DNA of 64,000 bases from Flavobacterium sp. LHD-80 (GCF_030929605.1 NZ_JAVFVS010000005.1:434001-498000), one strand, 5' to 3'. Shown: positions 36,396 through 45,164, numbered from the stretch's first letter. The notes: generated by a model not told the origin, from the sequence alone. A program made the numbers and translations.

Positions 36396-38375
36396 ATGAA
36401 AAATACATTTCTTCTTTTTTGTTTTTTATTTCTCACCGCTTCTTTTTCTCAAAAGAAAAAGGATTTCAACTTGACTTCTCCAAATGGAAAAATAAAGATT
36501 ACTGTTTCTGTGAATGATAAAATTACATGGACGATTCTTCATGAAAAAGATTTGATTTTGGCTTCTTCCCCTATGTCAATGACTTTGGATGAAAATGTTG
36601 TTTTAGGAAAAAATGCTATTGTTTTAAATTCAAAAAAAGAAAATGTTGATACTTCATTTGAAACTCCTTTTTACAAAAAGAAATCGGTCGAAAACAAATA
36701 CAATCAGCTGACTTTAAATTTTAAAAATGATTTCAGTATTGAATATCGTGCTTTTGACGACGGTGTTGCGTATCGATTTATCACTAAAAAGAAAAAAGAC
36801 ATTACCGTAAAATCAGAAGAAGTTACTTTGAATTTTGATCAAGATTACAATACTTTAATGCCTTATGTTCGTGATTTAAGAAATCCGAAAGATCCATTTA
36901 TTTCATCATTTGAATCACATTACGAAAACAAAAAAATAAGCGAATTTTCAAAAGATACTCTTGCATTTTTACCGTTTTTAATTGATTATAAAAACCATAA
37001 AAAAGCCGTTTTTCTAGAAGCCAATTTAGAAGATTATCCAGGATTATTTGTGACAAATAACAATCAGAAAACAGGTTTTGAATCTCGTTTTTCAAAATAT
37101 CCAATTCAGGAAACCAATGGCGGATTTAATTACCTCAACAAGTTAATTACCGAAAGAGCTGATTATTTGGTTAAAACCAAAGGAACGCGAACTTTTCCTT
37201 GGAGAGCGATTGTTATTTCTGAAAATGATTCGGCTTTAGCTAATAATGATATGGTTCAGAAATTATCCGAACCTTCAAAAATAAAAGACATTTCGTGGAT
37301 AAAACCCGGAAAAGTCGCTTGGGATTGGTGGAACGATTGGAATATTTATAACGTTGATTTTAAAGCCGGAATTAATACACAAACCTATAAATATTACATA
37401 GATTTCGCTTCTAAAAACAAAGTCGAATATGTTGTTTTAGATGAAGGCTGGAGCGTTGAAACCGACATTATGAAACACAATCCGAATGTCGATTTGGAAG
37501 CTTTAATTGCTTACGCGAAAGAAAGAAACGTCGGAATTATTTTGTGGGCTTCGTGGATGGCGATAAACAATAAAGCAGAAGCCGTTTTTGAAAATTATGC
37601 AAAGTTAGGCGTAAAAGGTTTTAAAGTTGATTTCATTGATAGAGACGATGCAAAAATGGTGAATTCCGTTTATGATATTGCTCAGCAAGCCAGCAATCAT
37701 AAATTGCTTTTGGATTTTCATGGCATGTATAAACCAACCGGAATTCAAAGAACTTTTCCAAACATCCTAAATTTTGAAGGTGTAAAAGGTTTAGAAAATA
37801 ATAAATGGACACCGAATGATGATGTTCCATTATACGATTGCACAATTCCGTTTATCAGAATGATGGCCGGTCCAATGGATTACACGCCCGGCGCCATGCG
37901 AAATGCTACGAAAAGCGAATTCAAACCAAGTCATTCTAATCCTGTAAGTCAGGGAACAAGATGTCATCAATTGGCGCTTTACACCATTTTTGAAGCACCT
38001 TTGCAAATGATGGCTGACAGTCCAACGGCTTATATGAAGGAACAAGAAAGCACCAATTTTATTGCTAAAGTTCCAACCACTTTTGATGAAACTGTTTCGT
38101 TAAATAGTGAAGTTGGAAAGTTTGTAACGATAGCGCGAAAAAAAGAAAATACTTGGTATTTAGGCGCAATCACAAACTGGGATTCACGAGAAATTACAAT
38201 TGATTTTTCTTTCCTAGAAAAAGGCAAAAAATTCGAAGCCGAAATTTTCTCTGACGGATTAAATGCTGATAAAGCCGCTGTTGATTTTAAAAGAGAAACT
38301 ATAACCGTTGATTCAACAACAAAATTGACATATCGACTAGCAAACGGTGGCGGATTGGCGATGATTATAAAATAA
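36396..38375 (+). CDS. GH97 glycosidase, probably retaining alpha-galactosidase type
   Basis: 659 residues from the ATG at 36396, which starts a normal signal peptide (ending TASFSQ); the upstream ATG at 36357 lies inside a repeat arm. An N-terminal beta-sandwich (about 25-290) is followed by the TIM barrel (VAWDWWNDWNI, YVVLDEGWS, GIILWASWM) and a C-terminal sheet. D412 in KGFKVDFIDRDD occupies the nucleophile position of the retaining branch, which includes alpha-galactosidases, rather than the inverting SusB-type branch. It may thus help GH27 remove galactose. Last gene of the plus-strand catabolic run. Confidence 0.9.
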   Translation: MKNTFLLFCFLFLTASFSQKKKDFNLTSPNGKIKITVSVNDKITWTILHEKDLILASSPMSMTLDENVVLGKNAIVLNSKKENVDTSFETPFYKKKSVENKYNQLTLNFKNDFSIEYRAFDDGVAYRFITKKKKDITVKSEEVTLNFDQDYNTLMPYVRDLRNPKDPFISSFESHYENKKISEFSKDTLAFLPFLIDYKNHKKAVFLEANLEDYPGLFVTNNNQKTGFESRFSKYPIQETNGGFNYLNKLITERADYLVKTKGTRTFPWRAIVISENDSALANNDMVQKLSEPSKIKDISWIKPGKVAWDWWNDWNIYNVDFKAGINTQTYKYYIDFASKNKVEYVVLDEGWSVETDIMKHNPNVDLEALIAYAKERNVGIILWASWMAINNKAEAVFENYAKLGVKGFKVDFIDRDDAKMVNSVYDIAQQASNHKLLLDFHGMYKPTGIQRTFPNILNFEGVKGLENNKWTPNDDVPLYDCTIPFIRMMAGPMDYTPGAMRNATKSEFKPSHSNPVSQGTRCHQLALYTIFEAPLQMMADSPTAYMKEQESTNFIAKVPTTFDETVSLNSEVGKFVTIARKKENTWYLGAITNWDSREITIDFSFLEKGKKFEAEIFSDGLNADKAAVDFKRETITVDSTTKLTYRLANGGGLAMIIK

Positions 38376-38397
38376 ATATGTCTTTTCTAGATATTTC

Positions 38398-38430
38398 AAA
38401 CCCGACAGGTTTTAAAAACCTGTCGGGTTT
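38398..38430. terminator. Strong bidirectional terminator-like palindrome
   Basis: Perfect arms of about 15 bases (aaacccgacaggttt / aaacctgtcgggttt) between the convergent GH97 and aldo/keto reductase genes. Confidence 0.75.
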
Positions 38431-38441
38431 AATATTCATGA

Positions 38442-38469
38442 CGTAGACGCATTGCTGTGCGCCTCTACG
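38442..38469. repeat. gacgca-type repeat copy
   Basis: cgtagacgcattgctgtgcg followed by cctctacg; inverted ends cgtag / ctacg. Same family as 14553 and 34634. Confidence 0.6.
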
Positions 38470-38493
38470 ATTATGCGTTTTTACGATTCACAA

Positions 38494-39450
38494 TTAAGAC
38501 AAAATCTTCTCAATCGCATTCAATTCATCATGCGTAAACTCCGTATTTTGCAAACAATCAATATTATTACACAATTGTTTTACAGAACTAGCACCAATTA
38601 AAACCGATGTAATTCGTTTGTCCTTTTGCAACCAAGCCAAAGCCATTTGCGCCAAAGATTGATTTCTATTCTTAGCAATTTCATTCAGCTGAATTAATTT
38701 CTGAATTCTTTCTTCCGTAACCTCATCTTCTTTCAAATGTCCGTTTGGATTATGAGCTCTCGAGTTTTCAGGAATTCCGTTTAAATATTTATCTGTCAAA
38801 AGTCCTTGCGCTAAAGGTGAAAATGCAATACAGCCCACTCCTTTTTCTTCTAAAACATCAAGTAAACCATCTTCAACCCAACGCTGTAACATCGAATATT
38901 TAGCTTGGTGAATCAAACAAGGCGTTCCCAATTGTTTTAAAACATCAACCGCAACACGAGTTTGCTCTGCCGAATAATTACTGATTCCAACATACAATGC
39001 TTTTCCGCTTCTAACAGCGTAATCCAACGCCATCATCGTTTCTTCAATTGGTGTTTCCGGATCAGGACGGTGTGAATAAAAAATATCGACATAATCGACT
39101 TTCATTCTCTTTAAACTCTGATCTAAACTTGACAATAAATATTTCCTTGAACCCCAGTCGCCATAAGGTCCGTCCCACATCGTGTAGCCAGCTTTGGTAG
39201 AAATTATAATTTCATCACGAAGGTTTCCTTGAAAATTATGCCACAGAATTTTACCAAAATTAGTCTCCGCAGAACCCGGAACTGGTCCGTAATTATTAGC
39301 TAAATCATAGTGAGTAATTCCTTTATCAAAAGCTTCTACAGCAATACTTTCAGCATTATCAAAATTATCTACTGATCCGAAATTATGCCATAATCCTAAG
39401 GAAATTTCAGGCAATAATAACCCGCTTTTTCCGCATCTGTTATATTTCAT
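38494..39450 (-). CDS. Aldo/keto reductase (YghZ/L-glyceraldehyde-3-phosphate reductase-like)
   Basis: 318 residues without a signal peptide. The AKR barrel has GITHYDLANNYGPVPGSAE (catalytic Asp and Tyr), IISTKAGYTMWDGPYGDWGSRKYLL (Lys), DIFYSHRPDPETPIEETM (His) and a C-terminal NADPH-binding SVLIGASSVKQL. The length and the YGPVPGSAE / GPYGDWGSRK motifs resemble YghZ-type reductases. A role in reducing sugar aldehydes released by the PUL is possible but unproven. It stands alone between two repeat-rich gaps. Confidence 0.9.
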   Translation of the reverse strand: MKYNRCGKSGLLLPEISLGLWHNFGSVDNFDNAESIAVEAFDKGITHYDLANNYGPVPGSAETNFGKILWHNFQGNLRDEIIISTKAGYTMWDGPYGDWGSRKYLLSSLDQSLKRMKVDYVDIFYSHRPDPETPIEETMMALDYAVRSGKALYVGISNYSAEQTRVAVDVLKQLGTPCLIHQAKYSMLQRWVEDGLLDVLEEKGVGCIAFSPLAQGLLTDKYLNGIPENSRAHNPNGHLKEDEVTEERIQKLIQLNEIAKNRNQSLAQMALAWLQKDKRITSVLIGASSVKQLCNNIDCLQNTEFTHDELNAIEKILS

Positions 39451-39585
39451 TATTTTAAGTTAAGGTTGGAAGTTTAATAGGTTTTAAAAATACAAAAAAC
39501 TCCCGCAGATTTGGCAGATACAAGAGATAAAAAAATCTATCGAATTTGCCAAACCTGCGAGAGGAGAATATTTCTACCATTAATC

Positions 39586-39617
39586 TCGCAAAGTCGCAAA
39601 GTCGCAAAGTCGCAAAG
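39586..39617. repeat. Tandem repeat, four copies of tcgcaaag
   Basis: Exactly four 8-base units in a row, with a related cactttgtcactttg stretch at the other end of the same gap (about 39788-39803). Confidence 0.85.
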
Positions 39618-39646
39618 TTTTAATTTAAAAATATGATTCAATAGCG

Positions 39647-39762
39647 TCCAGCTTTAGCTGGATGAAAATATAAACGCAATCAAAAAGGCTTTAGCCAAAC
39701 TTTAAAGTTTGGCTAAAGCCTTTTCTTATTGAAATCTTATTCCCCCTAGCTAAAGCTAGGGG
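39647..39762. repeat. Composite hairpin cluster of tagctttagct type
   Basis: Three palindromes in a row: tccagctttagctgga (39647-39662), a perfect 42-base palindrome (39683-39724, arms built on ggctttagccaaact), and cccctagctaaagctagggg (39743-39762). The outer two share the core agctttagct and are flanked by inverted ttcaatagc / gctattcaa, so the whole looks like one mirrored element. The central stem with its T-run may act as the GH3 terminator. Confidence 0.65.
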
Positions 39763-39818
39763 CTATTCAAAAAACCTTTGCACCTTTGTCACTTTGTCAC
39801 TTTGCCTCTCAAAAAAAT

Positions 39819-42116
39819 CTATTCTTTTATTTCAAAGCCACTTTGCAAACCTTTATCAGAACTTCCTCCAACCATGATTTTAAAAGTTCCCGGCTCAACT
39901 AAATACTTTCCTTCGTTATCATAAAAACCAAGTTCTTTATCCGTTAAAGTAAAAGTTACCGTTTTCGTTTCACCTTTTTTAAGATTAACCAATTCAAAGC
40001 CTTTCAATTCTTTTATTGGGCGAACGATGCTTGCAAATTCATCATGAATATACAATTGAACTACTTCTTTTCCGTCATAATTTCCTGAGTTTGTAACCTC
40101 AATGCTAACCTGAACTTTTTCTCCTTTTGCAAAAGATGTTTTATTCAATTTCAGGTTTTTATAATCAAAAGTCGTATAACTCAAACCAAAACCAAACGGA
40201 AATTGAGGTGTTTTCTCCACATCCATATAATGTGACCAGAAAACATTTTTATCGCTGTCTGTTGGTCTTCCAGTGCTGTATTTATTGTAATAAATCGGCA
40301 CTTGACCTACATTTCTAGGAAACGACATAGGCAGTTTTCCGCTTGGGTTATAATCTCCGTATAAAACCTGTGCAACTGCATTTCCAGTCTGCGTTCCTAA
40401 TTGCCAAGCCTCAACAATTGCCGGAATATTTTCTGCCGCCCACGGAATACTCAACGGACGACCATTATTCAAAACCAAAACTACATTAGGGTTTACTTTA
40501 TAAATTTCCTCCAATAATTCTTGCTGTAAACCTGGCAAATTTAAATCCGTTCTACTTCTTCCTTCACCACTTTGAAAACCGTATTCTCCTAAAACCATTA
40601 CTACAACATCTGCATTTTTTGCTGCAGTTTTAGCTACTTCGAATCCGCTTTTGTCTGTAGTATTAAAAACTGTTTCGGTCAAGAAAGTTGCTTTTTGTTT
40701 CAATAAATCGGCACCTTTTTCAAAAGTCAATTGATTGTCTTTGTATTGCTGCATTCCTTCCAAGACTGAAACTGCAGTATTATCATCCGCTGCAATTCTC
40801 CAGCTTCCTAACGGACTGTTTTTATCATTTGCCAAAGCGCCAATCAAAGCAATTTTTTGTCCTGATTTTTTCAGCGGAAGCAAATTCTTTTCATTCTTCA
40901 ATAAAACGATAGATTTTTTCGCCATGTCTAAAACGCCATCATTGTTAGCTTTACTTCCAACAACTTCTTTTTCACGTTTTTCGTCGCAATATCTGTACGG
41001 ATCATCAAATAAACCTAACTCAAACTTCACGCGTAAAATTCTTCTAACAGCATCATCAACCAAAGACTCTTTTACTTTTCCAGATTTTACTAAATCAACC
41101 AATTTCGCAACATACAAATACGATTCCATATCCATATCAGAACCCGCAATTACAGCTTTTGCCGTTGCATCAGCTTCATCTTTTGCGTAGCCGTGCGCAA
41201 TCATTTCACGAATCGAAGCATAATCCGAAATCACAAATCCGTCAAACTTCCATTTTCCTTTTAAAATATCTCTTTGCAAAAATGCATTTCCAGTTGCTGG
41301 AACGCCATTTAAAGTATTAAAGGAATTCATAAACGTACGAACTCCAGCCTGAACTGTCGCTTCAAAAGGAGGCAAAACCGAATTATACAATTTAGAATTA
41401 CTGATATCCACAATATTATATTCCAATCCCGCTTCAACATAACCATATGCGGCAAAATGTTTCGCGCAAGCCGCAATCGTATTTACTTTAGCCAAATCAG
41501 CAACAGTTTCTCCCTGAAAACCTTTTACACGCGCATAACCTACTTTACTTCCTAAATACGGATCTTCACCCGCACCTTCCATCACACGTCCCCAGCGCGC
41601 ATCATTTGCAACGTCAACATTTGGTCCAAAAGTCCAATTAATTCCAGATGCCGAAGCTTCATCTGCTGCAATCGCCGCCGACTTTTTTATCGCTTCCAAA
41701 TCCCAACTAGCTGCTTCTGCTAACGGAATCGGACTCAATGTCTTATAACCATGTATTACGTCAAAACCAATAATTAATGGAATTCCCAAACGTGTTTCTT
41801 CAACCGCTATTTTCTGCACGGCACGAACTTCTTTTACACCACGAACCGTCAGCATCGAACCGACTAATCCTTTTCTTAAATGTTCGTATTTTAATTCGGC
41901 CGTTCCGCCTTTTGGAGCCGGTCCAGTCACATCCCAAAAACCGTTATATTGGTTCATCTGTCCCACTTTTTCTTCCAAAGTCATCAAAGGCAAAAGCAAA
42001 TCAATTCTTTGCTCAACAGTTTTATTTTTATCCAGATACGGCTTTTTTTGTGCATTCATATTTCCAACAGTAAACAGGGACAAAATCCCAATAATTATTA
42101 TTTTTTTATTTTTCAT
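39819..42116 (-). CDS. bglX: GH3 beta-glucosidase (BglX-like)
   Basis: 765 residues, signal peptide about 1-22 (NMNAQ). GH3 N-terminal barrel with KHFAAYG (H220) and nucleophile D298 in FVISDYASI; the C-terminal GH3 domain carries the acid/base region GEYGFQSGEGRSR; a fibronectin III-like domain closes the protein. Periplasmic exo-beta-glucosidase, or a relative acting on other beta-linkages; in this locus it could trim glucose from glucomannan oligosaccharides. The leader contains a candidate structured RNA in the same orientation. Confidence 0.93.
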   Translation of the reverse strand: MKNKKIIIIGILSLFTVGNMNAQKKPYLDKNKTVEQRIDLLLPLMTLEEKVGQMNQYNGFWDVTGPAPKGGTAELKYEHLRKGLVGSMLTVRGVKEVRAVQKIAVEETRLGIPLIIGFDVIHGYKTLSPIPLAEAASWDLEAIKKSAAIAADEASASGINWTFGPNVDVANDARWGRVMEGAGEDPYLGSKVGYARVKGFQGETVADLAKVNTIAACAKHFAAYGYVEAGLEYNIVDISNSKLYNSVLPPFEATVQAGVRTFMNSFNTLNGVPATGNAFLQRDILKGKWKFDGFVISDYASIREMIAHGYAKDEADATAKAVIAGSDMDMESYLYVAKLVDLVKSGKVKESLVDDAVRRILRVKFELGLFDDPYRYCDEKREKEVVGSKANNDGVLDMAKKSIVLLKNEKNLLPLKKSGQKIALIGALANDKNSPLGSWRIAADDNTAVSVLEGMQQYKDNQLTFEKGADLLKQKATFLTETVFNTTDKSGFEVAKTAAKNADVVVMVLGEYGFQSGEGRSRTDLNLPGLQQELLEEIYKVNPNVVLVLNNGRPLSIPWAAENIPAIVEAWQLGTQTGNAVAQVLYGDYNPSGKLPMSFPRNVGQVPIYYNKYSTGRPTDSDKNVFWSHYMDVEKTPQFPFGFGLSYTTFDYKNLKLNKTSFAKGEKVQVSIEVTNSGNYDGKEVVQLYIHDEFASIVRPIKELKGFELVNLKKGETKTVTFTLTDKELGFYDNEGKYLVEPGTFKIMVGGSSDKGLQSGFEIKE

Positions 42117-42170
42117 AGTTTTTTTTAAAAAAAAGGTGCTAAGATTCTGAGATACTAAGTTTTTTCTTTT

Positions 42171-42258
42171 GGGCGTGTCCCTCCGGGTCGGGCTATCCGT
42201 TTCAAGTCCTCGCTCTTCCTTCGTCAGGCTGTGGGCTTTCCACTTCTATCCCTCACGC
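42171..42258 (-). ncRNA. Candidate structured RNA element upstream of GH3
   Basis: Read on the minus strand it has gatagaagtggaaa, an internal stem, then cttgaaacggatagc and a gcgtg/cacgc closing pair. It shares its two blocks with 33191-33280. It lies 55 bases upstream of the GH3 ATG and in the same direction. Confidence 0.5.
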
Positions 42259-42290
42259 GAATCGTTTTCAAAAGAGCGTTTTTGATTATC

Positions 42291-42392
42291 TTGTCATCCT
42301 GAGGAACGAAGGATCACACTAGAAACTCCACATAGAACGTCACCAATTTTTGTCGAATCCCGAGTGTGATCCTTCGTTCCTCAGTATGACAA
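42291..42392. repeat. 102-bp element with 30-bp near-perfect inverted ends
   Basis: Arms 42291-42320 and 42363-42392 pair at 29 of 30 positions. They start with ttgtcatcctgaggaacga, the same motif as the left end of the element at 33014. No ORF inside. Looks like a non-coding mobile hairpin or decayed MITE. Confidence 0.65.
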
Positions 42393-42532
42393 ACTTTGCG
42401 AGGGCTTCAACTCCGCTCAGCCTGACAAACGCAAAATAAAAAATCAGTGCTAATCCGTTCAATCAGTATAATCCGTGGGCAAAAAATCTAAAATCTATCC
42501 CAAGGCTTCGGGACTAAAATCTAAAATTTCTA

Positions 42533-43924
42533 CTACTCCGAAATAAAACAAGAAGCCGGCAAATTCACCTTATTAAACAAATCCGACTGAATTGTATTTC
42601 CCCATGCAAATCTCACTTTTGCAGGATTTGACACTTTTTTAGAAACCAAAATGACTTGATTATTTTTTATAGAAGCTTCCGCAGGAAAGAAATTTCCATC
42701 CGCACCAGCTACTTCAAACTGATTCGAAACTTTGTTTTTGAAATACAATCCCTCAGCATAATCAAAAGAAACTGTGACTTTATTTTTCTCGATTTTAATG
42801 TTTTTAAAAAGGGGGCCGTTTACCAAATTAGAATTTAGTCCCGAAGCCTCGGGATAAGTTTCGGCAAGAGCCAAATTAGCCAAACGAATTCCAACTGACT
42901 TTTTATTCTTTGGATGAATATCAATCGTATCTGAAATATCAGAAGTCAAAACCATTCCAGTTTTTGGAACTTCTTTCAGAATTTTTCTTTGAGAATTTCG
43001 AACCGTAACATTCGAGAAATTATTACTTCCCGTTTTAAATGGCGCAATCTGAACGTAGTAAAAAGGAAATTCGTCGTTCCAAGCTTTTCTCCAAGAGGAA
43101 ATTAAAGCCGACAACGTTTTATCATAAACCAAAGAACCAACATTAGATTCTCCCTGATACCACAGTGTTCCAGCAATTTTGAACCCTACAAAAGGATAAA
43201 TCATTGCATTATAAGCACGCCCAGGTTGTCTTGGGCCGTATTCTTGTTCGTTTAGTTTTTTGGCATTTTCTAGTAAAACTGCGTCATTATTAACAACTTC
43301 TTCCGGCATCCAGATTTCTGCCGGAGTTCCGCCCCAATTCGAAGAAATCAATCCAATTGGAACATTTTTTAAATCTTCGCGCAAACGTTTGGCAAAAAAA
43401 TAGCCAATTGCACTAAAATATTTCATCGTTTCAGGAGTCGACTCAACCCAGTTTCCAAGCAAATTATTTTGCGGACTTGTAGCGGTTAATTTTGGAACAG
43501 TAAAAAAACGAATATTAGAATTCGTCGCATTTTTCATTTCTTCTTCTCCATTATCAATTCCCCAGCTTACTGACATTTCCATATTCGATTGTCCGGAACA
43601 AACCCAGACTTCGCCAATCAAAATGTTTTTAAGAACAACTTCATTATACCCTTTTATGGAAATTGCAAAAGGTCCGCCTGCTTCTGGAGTTTTAATATGA
43701 ACTTCCCATTGTGCCTGATTGTTCGCAACTGTTTTATATTCCTGATTGTTCCAGCTCGAAACCAATTTGATTTCTTCTTTTGGATTTGCCCAGCCCCAAA
43801 TTTTAACTTCAGAGTTGCGTTGCAAAACCATATTGTCGCCAAAAATATTCGGAAGTGTAACGTTTGCCATCATAGAACTGGAAATCAACAGAAAGAAAAC
43901 AAACTTAAAAATATTATTTTTCAT
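42533..43924 (-). CDS. Sialate O-acetylesterase-like (SASA) carbohydrate esterase
   Basis: 463 residues, signal peptide about 1-20 (SMMANV). Domain order: N-terminal beta-domain (LPNIFGDNMVLQRNSEVKIWGWA), then SGNH-like SASA domain with the nucleophile S113 in VCSGQSNMEMSV, GGTPAEIW and the GTLWYQGESNV block, and the late Asp-His region (DIHPKNK). Such enzymes remove acetyl groups from sugars. Beside a CE2 esterase in a mannan PUL, acetylated mannan is the likely substrate rather than sialic acid. Its start overlaps the end of the CE2 gene by 11 bases. A dispersed tcccgaagcctcggga palindrome (42839-42854) lies within the coding region and encodes part of YPEASGLN. Confidence 0.88.
   Translation of the reverse strand: MKNNIFKFVFFLLISSSMMANVTLPNIFGDNMVLQRNSEVKIWGWANPKEEIKLVSSWNNQEYKTVANNQAQWEVHIKTPEAGGPFAISIKGYNEVVLKNILIGEVWVCSGQSNMEMSVSWGIDNGEEEMKNATNSNIRFFTVPKLTATSPQNNLLGNWVESTPETMKYFSAIGYFFAKRLREDLKNVPIGLISSNWGGTPAEIWMPEEVVNNDAVLLENAKKLNEQEYGPRQPGRAYNAMIYPFVGFKIAGTLWYQGESNVGSLVYDKTLSALISSWRKAWNDEFPFYYVQIAPFKTGSNNFSNVTVRNSQRKILKEVPKTGMVLTSDISDTIDIHPKNKKSVGIRLANLALAETYPEASGLNSNLVNGPLFKNIKIEKNKVTVSFDYAEGLYFKNKVSNQFEVAGADGNFFPAEASIKNNQVILVSKKVSNPAKVRFAWGNTIQSDLFNKVNLPASCFISE
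42839..42854. repeat. Dispersed palindrome inside the SASA coding sequence
   Basis: tcccgaagcctcggga, one central mismatch from the perfect palindrome at 27177-27192. It is read in frame without breaking the gene. Confidence 0.55.
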
Positions 43925-45008
43925 TTAGAAGCTTTTTTAAAAAAGGTCCGTATTGATCTGCCATTACTTTTTGATCTGCAACGTCTGGATGACCTAAACA
44001 GCCATTCGGTTTCATTGGTTTGAATTTGAAAATTAAAATTGTTTTGTGCGCTTTATCATTCGCGAAAGCGTTTTTAACTTTATTCAAACATTCTTCAAAA
44101 ACAACTGCTTTTTCTCCGTTAACCATTGGGCTGTTTGTAATTACAATTTGTGCTTTTGGATTATGTTCGTAAAGCATTTTTATAAAATTGATGTAATTCG
44201 AAACGTATTTTTCTGCGTTAAAAGGCAAGCGCTCTTTCTTTCCATCTCCACCAGAAAAATCATTTGTTCCTAAAGCAATGCTGATAATATTTGGCTGAAA
44301 AGCAAAATCATATTTAGGTTTTGAATTATCTTTCGTCAAATATAAATTCTGATATACTTCTGGCATTATAGGTTCGTCCTTATTTTCGTCATTCCAGTTG
44401 CGATACATTCCGATTCCGGAAACAGAACTAGTCAAATAATCAACATCAATTGCTCTTGAAAGTGTTGGTCCATAAGCATAATATCCGTTATGATGATCCA
44501 TGTATTCTCCTTTGTCGCAATCAACAGAATCACTTGCAGCTGCACATGTAATGGAATCGCCTATAAATTCAATTTTCTTTTTCTTTTTTGATGAAATTGG
44601 AGTCAGTTTTGCTGTTGTTCCGGCAAATAAAATACCGCCAGTTCGCGCTTCTGTATTTTTATAAATTTCAAGGCGATGCTCTTTTTTATTTGAAGTTGCT
44701 TTTATTGGAAAAGCTTGTAAAGCACCTTTTTCAATTTTAATTTTTCCAAGATATTTTCCATCTAAAACTAAAGCGACATAATTATGATGTTCATAAGAAT
44801 CAACACTTTGAAGCGAAATCGAACATTCATTTCCAGTAAAATTAAAAGAAACAGAAGAAGCAGTTCCAATTAAAATAACATTATCATTTTGAAGTTTTTC
44901 GATTCGGCCTTCGTATAAAAAAGTTTTATTCTGATTTGTATTTTGAGAAACACAAACCGTTGCAATCTGCAAAAACAAAATTAAAAATGGTATTTTTTTC
45001 AGAAACAT
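43914..45008 (-). CDS. CE2-family acetyl esterase (SGNH hydrolase with N-terminal jelly roll)
   Basis: 364 residues, signal peptide about 1-21 (VCVSQ). The N-terminal ~115 residues form the CE2 beta-sandwich (YEGRIEKLQNDNVILIGTASSVSFNFTGNE). The SGNH domain then has S152 in FIGDSITC, GTND with SIALGTNDFSG, and H340 in LGHPDVADQ. CE2 enzymes deacetylate xylan, mannan and glucomannan, here matching acetylated plant mannan. First gene of a two-gene operon with the overlapping SASA gene. Confidence 0.92.
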   Translation of the reverse strand: MFLKKIPFLILFLQIATVCVSQNTNQNKTFLYEGRIEKLQNDNVILIGTASSVSFNFTGNECSISLQSVDSYEHHNYVALVLDGKYLGKIKIEKGALQAFPIKATSNKKEHRLEIYKNTEARTGGILFAGTTAKLTPISSKKKKKIEFIGDSITCAAASDSVDCDKGEYMDHHNGYYAYGPTLSRAIDVDYLTSSVSGIGMYRNWNDENKDEPIMPEVYQNLYLTKDNSKPKYDFAFQPNIISIALGTNDFSGGDGKKERLPFNAEKYVSNYINFIKMLYEHNPKAQIVITNSPMVNGEKAVVFEECLNKVKNAFANDKAHKTILIFKFKPMKPNGCLGHPDVADQKVMADQYGPFLKKLLNEK

Positions 45009-45039
45009 AAGTTATTTGTTAAAATATAAATAGTATTCA

Positions 45040-45047
45040 CAAATATA
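45040..45047 (-). promoter_or_regulatory. Putative -7 box of the CE2-SASA operon
   Basis: TATATTTG on the minus strand, exact TAnnTTTG, 32 bases before the CE2 start. Confidence 0.45.
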
Positions 45048-45164
45048 TCTGAAATCTAGCAGACAGAAAGATACTAAAACATCAAAATACAATAAAAAAA
45101 CACCATGCAAATACAGCAACTTTCAAATTCTAATTGCAAAGTCTTACAAAATCAAGAGTTTTTC

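Larger units (their letters stand above)
39451..39818. other. 368-base gap filled with repeats
   Basis: Upstream of the reductase and downstream of GH3. Contains four tandem 8-base units, three nested palindromes and a terminal ctttgtcacttt repeat. No gene seen. Confidence 0.65.
42117..42532. other. 416-base gap with several dispersed elements
   Basis: Between GH3 and the SASA gene, both on the minus strand. From left to right: a candidate structured RNA (42171-42258), a 102-bp inverted repeat (42291-42392), a related tgtcaggctgagcggagt copy on the minus strand (42400-42428) and a degenerate tcccaaggcttcggga palindrome (42498-42513). No gene seen. Confidence 0.65.

Noticed and set aside
39586..39762. 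CRISPR array
   Set aside because: The tandem units are 8 bases long with no spacers, and no cas genes are in the window.
40735..41190. 151-codon ORF opposite the GH3 gene
   Set aside because: Antisense to a complete GH3 domain with intact catalytic motifs; composition is that of a complementary strand.
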